Shown: piece by piece, positions 58,230-64,000 of the stretch
How the letters are laid out: the number at the start of each line of letters is the position of its first letter
How positions within the stretch are numbered: position 1 is the stretch's first letter
Assembly: GCF_018128905.1 (NCBI RefSeq)
Contig: NZ_CP063808.1
Location: 6,386,001 to 6,450,000, forward strand
From: Streptomyces sp. A2-16
GTDB lineage: Bacteria; Actinomycetota; Actinomycetes; Streptomycetales; Streptomycetaceae
Direction: 5' to 3'
DNA: 64,000 nt
Notes under the pieces: generated by a model
Seen by the model: only the letters and a program-made list of their open reading frames with translations
The model's database searches: none
What the model was told of the DNA's origin: nothing
Position numbers and translations under genes: made by a program

Positions 58230-59412
58230 TCGCTCCGGTCTCGTCGACGAGTACGGGGGCGCGCTCCAGGGCGGCGTCCAGATCCGCCCACAGGTCCTCC
58301 AGGTCCTCCAGGCCCACCGACAGGCGCAGCAGGCGGTCGCTCACTCCGGCGCCCTTTCGGTCGTCCGCGTCCACGATGCGGTGGCTGATCGACGCCGGGT
58401 GCTGGATGAGGGTGTCCACGCTGCCCAGGCTCACCGCCGGGGTGATCAGACGGACCCGGCCGATCACATCGTGCGGGTCGCCGTCGACCTCGAACGCGAT
58501 CATCGCGCCGCCGATGCGCGGATAGTGGACCCGGGTGACACGGGGGTCGGCGGCGAGGCGGCGGGCGAGCTCCGCGGCGGTCGTGGAGGCGGCGCGGACG
58601 CGGACCGGCAGGGTCGACAGGCCGCGCAGGAGGAGGTAGCCCGCGAGGGGGTGCAGGACCCCGCCCGTGGCAAAGCGGACCTGTCGCAGGTGCCCCGCGA
58701 ACTCCTCGTCGCAGGCGACCACCCCGGCCATCACGTCCCCGTGGCCGCCGAGGTACTTGGTGGCACTGTGCAGGACCAGGCGGGCGCCGTGTTCCGCGGG
58801 GCGCTGGAGCACCGGCGTGGCGAAGGTGTTGTCCGCGAGGAGCGGGACCGTGCCGCAGGAGTGGGCGAGGGCCCGCAGGTCGATCTCGGCGAGGGTGGGG
58901 TTGGCCGGCGACTCCACCAGGACCAGGCCGGTGTCCGGACGCAGCGCGTCGGCGACTCCCGCCGGGTCGGTCCAGGTGACCTCCGTGCCGAGGAGTCCGG
59001 CGGTCAGGAGATGGTCGCTGCACCCGTACAGGGGGCGTACGGCGACGACGTGACGCAGGCCCAGGGAGGCCCGTACGAGCAGGACGGCCGTGAGCGCGGC
59101 CATGCCGCTGGCGAAGGCGACCGCCGCCTCGGTGTTCTCCAGGCGGGCCAGTGCGGTCTCGAAGCGGGCGACGGTCGGGTTGCCGAGGCGGCCGTACACG
59201 GGCGGGCCGTCCGGCTCGGCGCCGGTCGCGGCGAAGGCGTCGATCCGCGCGGCCTCGCCGCGGCTGTCGTAGGACGGGTAGGTCGTCGACAGGTCGATGG
59301 GCGGGGCGTGCAGTCCCTGGCGGGCGAGGTCGTCGCGGCCGGCGTGGACGGCCTCGGTGGCCAGTGCTCTGAGCGGCGTACGCGAGGCGGTGGAGGTGCG
59401 CGCTGAGTCCAT
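58156..59412 (-). CDS. Cys/Met metabolism PLP enzyme (methionine gamma-lyase or cystathionine gamma-synthase type)
   Basis: A 418-residue trans-sulfuration enzyme of fold type I. It shows YGRLGNPTVARFETALA, ASGMAALTAVLL, the aromatic RPLYGCSDHLL, ESPANPTLAEIDL, ADNTFATPVLQRP and the PLP lysine K219 in LHSATKYLGGHGD. The C-terminal half ends SVGLEDLEDLWADLDAAL, then a Pro-rich tail that runs into the antisense of the ACT-GNAT gene. The YGCS segment (Cys at the active-site position) is seen in methionine gamma-lyases and some cystathionine lyases, so the exact reaction is uncertain. ATG 59412; it is divergent from an Lrp gene that probably controls it. Confidence 0.9.
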   Translation of the reverse strand: MDSARTSTASRTPLRALATEAVHAGRDDLARQGLHAPPIDLSTTYPSYDSRGEAARIDAFAATGAEPDGPPVYGRLGNPTVARFETALARLENTEAAVAFASGMAALTAVLLVRASLGLRHVVAVRPLYGCSDHLLTAGLLGTEVTWTDPAGVADALRPDTGLVLVESPANPTLAEIDLRALAHSCGTVPLLADNTFATPVLQRPAEHGARLVLHSATKYLGGHGDVMAGVVACDEEFAGHLRQVRFATGGVLHPLAGYLLLRGLSTLPVRVRAASTTAAELARRLAADPRVTRVHYPRIGGAMIAFEVDGDPHDVIGRVRLITPAVSLGSVDTLIQHPASISHRIVDADDRKGAGVSDRLLRLSVGLEDLEDLWADLDAALERAPVLVDETGATTASRPWSARQHRPSPPPARPAER

Positions 59413-59460
59413 GCCCGCAAGGGTGAACAGCGACCGGCCTTTCGGGGTCGGACTCCGTGC

Positions 59461-59472
59461 TACGTTCGGCCG
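59461..59472 (+). promoter_or_regulatory. Leaderless -10 region of the second Lrp gene
   Basis: TACGTT (59461-59466) stands six bases before ATG 59473. There is no ribosome site; the -35 is unclear. Confidence 0.35.
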
Positions 59473-59967
59473 ATGGCCGAATCCGTCGTACTGGACCCGG
59501 TGGACCTGCATCTTCTGCGGCTGTTGCAGAACGACGCCCGGACCACCTACCGCGATCTCGCCGCGCAGGTCGGCGTGGCGCCGTCGACCTGTCTGGACCG
59601 GGTGACCCGGCTGCGCCGCTCGGGCGTGATCCTCGGTCATCAGCTGCGGCTGGATCCGGCGAAGCTCGGCAGGGGCCTCGAGGCGCTGCTGTCGGTACAG
59701 GTCAGGCCGCATCGGCGGGAGTTGGTGGGGCCGTTCGTGGAGCGGATCGGGGCGCTGCCCGAGTCGCGGACCGTCTTCCATCTGACCGGGCCCGACGACT
59801 ATCTCGTGCATGTGGCCGTGGCCGACATGGCGGATCTGCAGCGGCTGGTCCTGGACGGGTTCACGTCCCGGCGCGAGGTGGCCCGGGTGGAGACCCGGCT
59901 GATCTTCCAGCAGTGGGAGTGCGGGCCGCTGCTTCCGCCTGCCACGCCGACAGCGGAATCGGGGTGA
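59473..59967 (+). CDS. Lrp/AsnC-family regulator beside the C-S lyase
   Basis: A 164-residue Lrp/AsnC protein. The helix-turn-helix is at about residues 8-58 (LDPVDLHLLRLLQNDARTTY, then PSTCLDRVTRLRRSGVILGH) and the RAM ligand domain follows (EALLSVQVRPHRRELVGPFV, FHLTGPDDYLVHVAVADMADL). Divergent by 60 bases from the methionine gamma-lyase-type gene, an arrangement known for MdeR-like regulators of that enzyme, so methionine- or cysteine-responsive control is likely by inference. ATG 59473 is probably leaderless. Confidence 0.93.
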   Translation: MAESVVLDPVDLHLLRLLQNDARTTYRDLAAQVGVAPSTCLDRVTRLRRSGVILGHQLRLDPAKLGRGLEALLSVQVRPHRRELVGPFVERIGALPESRTVFHLTGPDDYLVHVAVADMADLQRLVLDGFTSRREVARVETRLIFQQWECGPLLPPATPTAESG

Positions 59968-60000
59968 CTCCCGCGCGGTCTCCGTATGAGGATGGACCGC

Positions 60001-61692
60001 ATGTCCGATACCCAGATCCCGTTGCCCCGTCAGGTCGCCGACGCCTACGTCGACGAGCTCATCGCCCTCGATCCGATCACCGGTACCTACCTCGGTGTGA
60101 AGGAGAGTTCGAGCAAACTGCCCGACACCTCGCCGGCCGGCCAGGAGGCGCTCGCGGAACTGGCGCGGGCCACGCTCGCCAGGCTCGACGAGGCCGAGCG
60201 GCAGCCCGGCGCGGACAGTGACATCGAGCGCCGGTGCGGCCGGCTGCTGCGGGAGCGGCTGACGGCCGAGCTCGCCGTGCACGAATCCGACGAGGGCCTG
60301 CGCGCGGTCGGCAACATGGCCACGCCGCCGCACTCGGTCCGTGAGATCTTCACCGTCACCCCCCAGGAGTCCGACGAGGACTGGGCCGCGATCGCCGAGC
60401 GGCTGCGTGCCGTGCCGACCGCGTTCGCCGGCTACCGCGAGTCCCTCACGCTCGGTCTGGAGCGCAAGCTGTACGCGGCACCGCGCCCGACCGCCACTTT
60501 CGTCGAGCAGCTCACCGAGTGGGCGGACACCGACGGCAAGGGCCGCGGCTGGTTCGAGGACTTCGCCGCGGCGGGCCCCGAGTCGCTGCGCGCGGAGCTG
60601 GACGACGCGGCCCGCGCCGCGACCGCCGCGGTGGCGGAGCTGCGCGACTGGATGCGGGACGTGTACGCGCCGACCATCGAGGGCGCCCCGAACACCGTGG
60701 GCCGGGAGCGGTACGCCCGCTGGGCGCGCTACTTCAACGGCACGGACCTCGACCTGGACGAGGCGTACGCGTACGGCTGGTCGGAGTTCCACCGGCTGCT
60801 CGGCGAGATGAAGCAGGAGGCCGAGAAGATCCTGCCGGGCGCCGCGACGCCGTGGGTGGCGCTCGCCCACCTCGACGAGCACGGCAAGCACATCGACGGC
60901 GTCGACGAGGTCCGCGACTGGCTCCAGGGCCTGATGGACCAGGCGATCGACTCGCTCGACGGCACCCACTTCGAACTCGCCGAGCGGGTACGGAGGGTGG
61001 AGTCGTGCATCGCCCCGCCCGGTGGTGCGGCGGCCCCGTACTACACGGCCCCGTCGGAGGACTTCTCCCGTCCCGGCCGCACCTGGCTGCCCACGATGGG
61101 CCAGACCCGTTTCCCGGTCTACGACCTCGTCTCGACCTGGTACCACGAGGGCGTGCCGGGCCATCACCTCCAGCTCGCGCAGTGGACGCACGTCGCCGGG
61201 AACCTCTCCCGCTACCAGGCCTCGGTGGGCGGGGTGAGCGCCAACGCCGAGGGCTGGGCGCTGTACGCGGAGCGGCTGATGGACGAGCTGGGCTTCCTCA
61301 CGGACCCGGAGCAGCGGCTCGGCTATCTCGACGCGCAGATGATGCGGGCCGCCCGGGTCATCGTCGACATCGGCATGCATCTGGAGCTGGAGATCCCGGC
61401 GGACTCCCCCTTCCACCCGGGCGAGCGGTGGACCCCCGAGCTGGCGCAGGAGTTCTTCGGCGCGCACAGCAGCCGTCCGGCGGACTTCGTGGAGAGCGAG
61501 CTGACCCGCTACCTCACGATCCCCGGCCAGGCGATCGGCTACAAGCTCGGCGAGCGGGCCTGGCTGCTGGGCCGGGAGAAGGCCCGCGAGCGGCACGGCG
61601 AGGCGTTCGACCTCAAGGCCTGGCACATGGCGGCGCTGTCGCAGGGTTCGCTGGGCCTGGACGACCTGGTGGACGAACTGGCGCGGCTCTGA
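60001..61692 (+). CDS. DUF885 protein, predicted zinc metallopeptidase-like
   Basis: A 563-residue DUF885 protein. The zinc motif is HEGVPGHH at residues 382-389 (HExxxGHH form), with a downstream helix GGVSANAEGWALYAERLMDE supplying a further ligand Glu; this gluzincin-like arrangement defines the family. The N-terminal half is helical (VADAYVDELIALDPITGTYL). There is no signal peptide. Peptidase activity is assumed for the family but seldom shown. ATG 60001 gives MSDTQIPLPRQVADAY; an earlier ATG at 59995 or 59986 in the same frame would add a few residues. Confidence 0.9.
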   Translation: MSDTQIPLPRQVADAYVDELIALDPITGTYLGVKESSSKLPDTSPAGQEALAELARATLARLDEAERQPGADSDIERRCGRLLRERLTAELAVHESDEGLRAVGNMATPPHSVREIFTVTPQESDEDWAAIAERLRAVPTAFAGYRESLTLGLERKLYAAPRPTATFVEQLTEWADTDGKGRGWFEDFAAAGPESLRAELDDAARAATAAVAELRDWMRDVYAPTIEGAPNTVGRERYARWARYFNGTDLDLDEAYAYGWSEFHRLLGEMKQEAEKILPGAATPWVALAHLDEHGKHIDGVDEVRDWLQGLMDQAIDSLDGTHFELAERVRRVESCIAPPGGAAAPYYTAPSEDFSRPGRTWLPTMGQTRFPVYDLVSTWYHEGVPGHHLQLAQWTHVAGNLSRYQASVGGVSANAEGWALYAERLMDELGFLTDPEQRLGYLDAQMMRAARVIVDIGMHLELEIPADSPFHPGERWTPELAQEFFGAHSSRPADFVESELTRYLTIPGQAIGYKLGERAWLLGREKARERHGEAFDLKAWHMAALSQGSLGLDDLVDELARL

Positions 61693-61693
61693 C

Positions 61694-61745
61694 GCCCGGT
61701 ACCGGGTGACCGGCTCGGAGCCCGGTACCGGGTGAGCGGCTCGGA
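61694..61745 (+). repeat. Tandem 26-base repeat after the DUF885 gene
   Basis: Two adjacent copies (61694-61719 and 61720-61745) differ at one position; each contains the palindrome CCCGGTACCGGG. They start directly after the stop codon and lead into two hairpins. Confidence 0.8.
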
Positions 61746-61762
61746 CCGCGTGGTCCGAGCCG
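61737..61762. terminator. Hairpin after DUF885
   Basis: An 11-base perfect stem (61737-61747 CGGCTCGGACC with 61752-61762) and a 4-base loop, partly made from the tandem repeat. Confidence 0.7.
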
Positions 61763-61769
61763 GTGCCGG

Positions 61770-61800
61770 CCGTTCACGCCCCCGTCGCGGGCGTGAACGG
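61770..61800. terminator. Second hairpin, bidirectional terminator
   Basis: A 12-base perfect stem (61770-61781 CCGTTCACGCCC with 61789-61800 GGGCGTGAACGG) and a 7-base loop, four bases from the convergent Imm21 gene's stop. Confidence 0.85.
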
Positions 61801-61803
61801 TTC

Positions 61804-62319
61804 TCAGTCCGGCAGCCGCCGCAACTGCACGAGTCCCAGCCAGGTCTCCGGTCCCGGCCGCACGTCGGCCGCGCGCACCGCGTACCGGCCGGGTGCCAGC
61901 GAGACCTTCAAGTGGTCGGTGTTCACCGAGTCGTTGCCGGGCCAGGCCGCGTCGAACAGGACGACGGGGCCGGGGACCGACCAGCTCACCTCGTCCTCCC
62001 AGACGGCCGTGGCGAGGGCGGCGGGGACCTCGGCGAGGAGTTGCTCCTCGGAGTCGGCCGCGCACCACCGTACGAAGGTGTCGTGGTCGGGGAGGTAGGA
62101 GGTCGAGGCGGGTTCGTCACCGAGGACCAGGGCGGCCGCGTCACCGACGGGCAACAGGCCCACGCAGCCGTCGACTTCGCAGGCCCGGTCGTAGTCGGAA
62201 GCCGTCTCGTCGCCGTCGGCCCCCGCCCAGAACGGCAGCACCGTCTCCGGCACCGCTATGAGCGGGCCGCCGCCCGACTCCACCCACTCCACCGCGCCCG
62301 GCTCCGCGTATCGCACCAT
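61804..62319 (-). CDS. Imm21-like immunity protein
   Basis: A 171-residue protein resembling the Imm21 (immunity 21) family of polymorphic toxin systems: it begins VEWVESGGGPLIAVPETVLP, with DYDRACEVDGCVGLLPVGDA and LVLGDEPASTSYLPDHDTFV. It is cytosolic and acidic. No toxin gene is present on either side. In Streptomyces such proteins are frequent as isolated genes and may have another role. ATG 62319 gives the family N-terminus. Confidence 0.75.
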   Translation of the reverse strand: MVRYAEPGAVEWVESGGGPLIAVPETVLPFWAGADGDETASDYDRACEVDGCVGLLPVGDAAALVLGDEPASTSYLPDHDTFVRWCAADSEEQLLAEVPAALATAVWEDEVSWSVPGPVVLFDAAWPGNDSVNTDHLKVSLAPGRYAVRAADVRPGPETWLGLVQLRRLPD

Positions 62320-62390
62320 GGGCCAGAACCTACACGCACCGGAACCTCAGGGTTGCACCTGCACAGGAACCCCACCGGAATCCCCGGGAC

Positions 62391-62876
62391 TCAGCAACCG
62401 CAGTCCTCCGAGTCGGCCGGCGCGGTCAACGTGTCGGCGGCGCGCCGCTCACGGCCCTGCCAGGTCTCGAACTCGAAGCCCTCGCGCACCCAGTACTCGA
62501 AGCCGCCGAGCATCTCCTTGACCTGGTAGCCGAGTTCGGCGAGGGCGAGTGCGGCGCGGGTGGCGCCGTTGCAGCCCGGCCCCCAGCAGTACGTCACCAC
62601 CGGCACGGACCTGTCGAGGAGCTGTTCGGCCTGTTCGGCGATGAGGGCGGTGGGCAGGTGGACCGCGCCCGGGACGTGGCCCTGGTCCCAGGCGGCGGTG
62701 GAGCGGGAGTCGAGGACCACGAACCCGGGGTCGCCGTCCGCGGCGAGCGCGGCGGCCACGTCGGAGACGTCGGCGTGGAAGGCGAGGGCGGCGCGGAAGT
62801 GGGCGGCGGCCTCGGCCGGGGCGGCCGGGGGGACGCGCAGAACGGGGTTCGGGGTGAGCGGGGCGGTTGTCGTCAT
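62391..62876 (-). CDS. Rhodanese-domain sulfurtransferase
   Basis: A 161-residue single-domain rhodanese. The CH2A-type segment FVVLDSRSTAAWDQGHVPGA and the active loop in VTYCWGPGCNGATRA (C97 catalytic, C102 second) are clear. A helical N-terminal 50 residues precedes it and the protein ends with DCGC, which could receive or carry persulfide sulfur. ATG 62876; it is divergent from the Lrp gene at 62971, which may control it. It would transfer sulfane sulfur to an unknown acceptor. Confidence 0.92.
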   Translation of the reverse strand: MTTTAPLTPNPVLRVPPAAPAEAAAHFRAALAFHADVSDVAAALAADGDPGFVVLDSRSTAAWDQGHVPGAVHLPTALIAEQAEQLLDRSVPVVTYCWGPGCNGATRAALALAELGYQVKEMLGGFEYWVREGFEFETWQGRERRAADTLTAPADSEDCGC

Positions 62877-62934
62877 GGCAGGAAATCTACGGTCGGCGAC
62901 CAGCAAGCTGAAGGGGGATTCCACGGCGCGAGTC

Positions 62935-62964
62935 TTGTCCGACCGGTGATTCCCCTGCTATTTC
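62935..62964 (+). promoter_or_regulatory. Leaderless promoter of the third Lrp gene
   Basis: TTGTCC (62935-62940), an 18-base spacer and TATTTC (62959-62964), six bases before ATG 62971, with no ribosome site between. Confidence 0.45.
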
Positions 62965-62970
62965 TCGAGC

Positions 62971-63417
62971 ATGACCGCGTATTCCCCGGACGCCACCGAC
63001 TGGCGCATCCTCGACGTCCTCCAGCGGGAGGGCCGGGCCAGCTTCGCCGAGCTCGCCCGTGCCGTCTCGATGTCCGCGAGCGCGGTCACCGAGCGGGTGC
63101 GGCGGCTGGAGGAGGCGGGCGTCATCCAGGGGTACGCCGCCGTCGTGGACCCCGACCGGCTGGGTCTGCCGATCCTGGCGTTCGTCCGCCTCAGGTACCC
63201 CAACGGCAACTACAAGCCCTTCCACGACCTGGTCGCCGTGACGCCCGAGATCCTGGAGGCGCACCATGTGACCGGCGACGACTGCTTCGTCATCAAGGTC
63301 GCCGCCCGCTCGATGCGGCACCTGGAGGAGGTGTCGGGCAAGATCGGCACGCTGGGTTCGGTGACCACGAGTGTCGTCTACTCCTCCCCGCTCCCCCGGC
63401 GCCCCCTGGGGCGGTGA
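62971..63417 (+). CDS. Lrp/AsnC-family regulator beside rhodanese
   Basis: A 148-residue Lrp/AsnC regulator. The helix-turn-helix is at about residues 6-55 (DWRILDVLQREGRASFAELA, then MSASAVTERVRRLEEAGVIQ), with the RAM domain in the second half (ILAFVRLRYPNGNYKPFHDL, EAHHVTGDDCFVIKVAARSM). It is divergent from the rhodanese gene (94 bases apart), the arrangement usual for a local Lrp regulator and its target. Its stop lies two bases from the convergent sbcC stop. ATG 62971 is probably leaderless. Confidence 0.93.
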   Translation: MTAYSPDATDWRILDVLQREGRASFAELARAVSMSASAVTERVRRLEEAGVIQGYAAVVDPDRLGLPILAFVRLRYPNGNYKPFHDLVAVTPEILEAHHVTGDDCFVIKVAARSMRHLEEVSGKIGTLGSVTTSVVYSSPLPRRPLGR

Positions 63418-63419
63418 CC

Positions 63420-64000
63420 TCAGACCCCGCCGCGCTGTCTCAGCACCGAACCCGACCGCCCCTTCACAACCTCCAGCTGCGCGTGGATCCGGCGGCGCAG
63501 ATCGGCCACATGGCTCACGATGCCCACGCTGCGGTCGCGTTCGCGCAGTGAGTCCAGGACGTCGAGGACCTCGTCGAGGGTCTGCTCGTCGAGGCTGCCG
63601 AAGCCCTCGTCGATGAAGAGCGTGTCGAGACGGACCCCGCCGGCCTCGTCGGTGACGACGTCCGCCAGGCCGAGGGCCAGTGCGAGCGAGGCGAAGAAGG
63701 TCTCGCCGCCCGACAGCGTGGCCGTGTCCCGCTCGCGTCCGGTCCAGGCGTCGACGACGTGCAGCCCGAGTCCGCTGCGGCCGCGGCCGCTGCGGTCGTC
63801 CGAGTGGACGAGGGTGTAGCGGCCGGACGACATCCGTTGCAGGCGCACGGTCGCGGCCGCCGCGACCTGTTCGAGACGGGCCGCGAGCACATAGGACTCC
63901 AGCCGCATCTTGCGTTCGTTGTCCGCGGAGGTGCCCGCGGCGAGCGCGGACAGGCGGGCCACCCGGTCGTACTCCCGGCGCAGCGGCGCCAGCCGTTCGA
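63420..64000 (-). CDS. sbcC: Exonuclease SbcC (AAA/SMC-type ATPase), C-terminal part only
   Basis: The last 193 residues of an SbcC-type SMC-like ATPase; the rest lies beyond the right edge. The signature motif LSGGETFFASLALALGLAD, Walker B TLFIDEGFGSLD and the H-loop VSHVADLRRRI are all present, and the stretch before them is the end of the coiled coil and the return lobe (RKMRLESYVLAARLEQVAA). With the nuclease SbcD, normally encoded next to it, SbcC cleaves DNA hairpins and processes double-strand breaks. GTG 63962 is inside the frame and not the start. The frame is open to the window end. Confidence 0.93.
   Translation of the reverse strand, partial: ERLAPLRREYDRVARLSALAAGTSADNERKMRLESYVLAARLEQVAAAATVRLQRMSSGRYTLVHSDDRSGRGRSGLGLHVVDAWTGRERDTATLSGGETFFASLALALGLADVVTDEAGGVRLDTLFIDEGFGSLDEQTLDEVLDVLDSLRERDRSVGIVSHVADLRRRIHAQLEVVKGRSGSVLRQRGGV

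Noticed and set aside
59413..61626. Upstream extension of the C-S lyase frame on the minus strand
   Set aside because: The enzyme begins normally at ATG 59412; the extension is antisense to the Lrp and DUF885 genes.

Overview
This window reads as a Streptomyces chromosome arm/core segment. It is very GC-rich, with strong third-position G/C, uses GTG and TTG starts freely, and has only one clear in-frame TTA codon. It carries families typical of the genus: an XRE/DUF397 regulator set, PAS-SpoIIE phosphatases, a MocR regulator, an ECF41 sigma factor, F420-type luciferase-fold proteins and a secreted tripeptidyl aminopeptidase. From memory the gene order resembles the S. coelicolor SCO12xx region (urease, bio genes, purB); I have not verified this. 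I see no rRNA, tRNA, CRISPR array, IS element or prophage. Almost all of it is ordinary chromosomal housekeeping plus regulators.

Layout. 1-2.6 kb: a sodium:solute symporter, its small membrane partner and a LytTR response regulator (minus strand). 2.6-5.3 kb: an Lrp regulator, a guanidine-modifying hydrolase and ornithine aminotransferase, a likely arginine-to-glutamate-semialdehyde route. 5.4-9.2 kb: two PAS/SpoIIE phosphatases. 9.3-11.1 kb: an acyltransferase and an NAD epimerase. 11.2-12.8 kb: secreted tripeptidyl aminopeptidase. 12.8-17.5 kb: the complete urease operon ureABCFGD with a GlnR-like box upstream. 17.6-19.4 kb: TetR and a divergent membrane protein with two direct-repeat operators. 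19.4-20.7 kb: an orphan Phd/YefM antitoxin divergent from a ClpP gene. 20.7-21.7 kb: a c-di-AMP (ydaO) riboswitch ahead of a secreted NlpC/P60 hydrolase. 22.4-24.2 kb: an anti-sigma-like ATPase, an XRE (WhiJ-like) regulator and DUF397. 24.3-28.8 kb: the biotin genes bioF and bioBAD, divergent. 28.8-33.3 kb: a LuxR regulator without an ATPase domain, a secreted esterase, a methyltransferase and a toxin-antitoxin pair. 33.4-36.9 kb: an ABC/FtsX exporter. 37-42 kb: a luciferase-like oxidoreductase, a GNAT, two CNNM/CBS transporters, an SGNH hydrolase and DUF4326. 42-44.5 kb: purB and mug. 44.5-48.2 kb: an ABC transporter with a divergent two-component pair. 48.3-50.3 kb: converging ROK and GntR regulators. 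50.4-54.7 kb: an ECF41 sigma factor, a hydrolase, and an EamA exporter divergent from MocR. 55.1-56.7 kb: PhoD with a PHO-box-like repeat. 56.9-60 kb: an ACT-GNAT protein, a methionine gamma-lyase-type enzyme and its Lrp regulator. 60-64 kb: a DUF885 protein, Imm21, rhodanese, an Lrp regulator and the end of sbcC.

Themes. Nitrogen and amino-acid turnover recur: urease, the arginine/ornithine pair, three Lrp regulators, a C-S lyase, an amino-acid-sensing acetyltransferase and two peptidases. Many genes appear leaderless, with a TAnnnT -10 box 6-8 nt before the start codon. The most unusual single feature is a six-fold Cys-Gly-Ser-His repeat tail on biotin synthase. Other points worth attention are the INPWM/FAAN-type guanidino hydrolase beside rocD, the riboswitch whose last helix contains the ribosome binding site, the TTA-containing XRE gene, and the compact face-to-face promoters of EamA/MocR. 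I did not find a clearly new multi-gene system.
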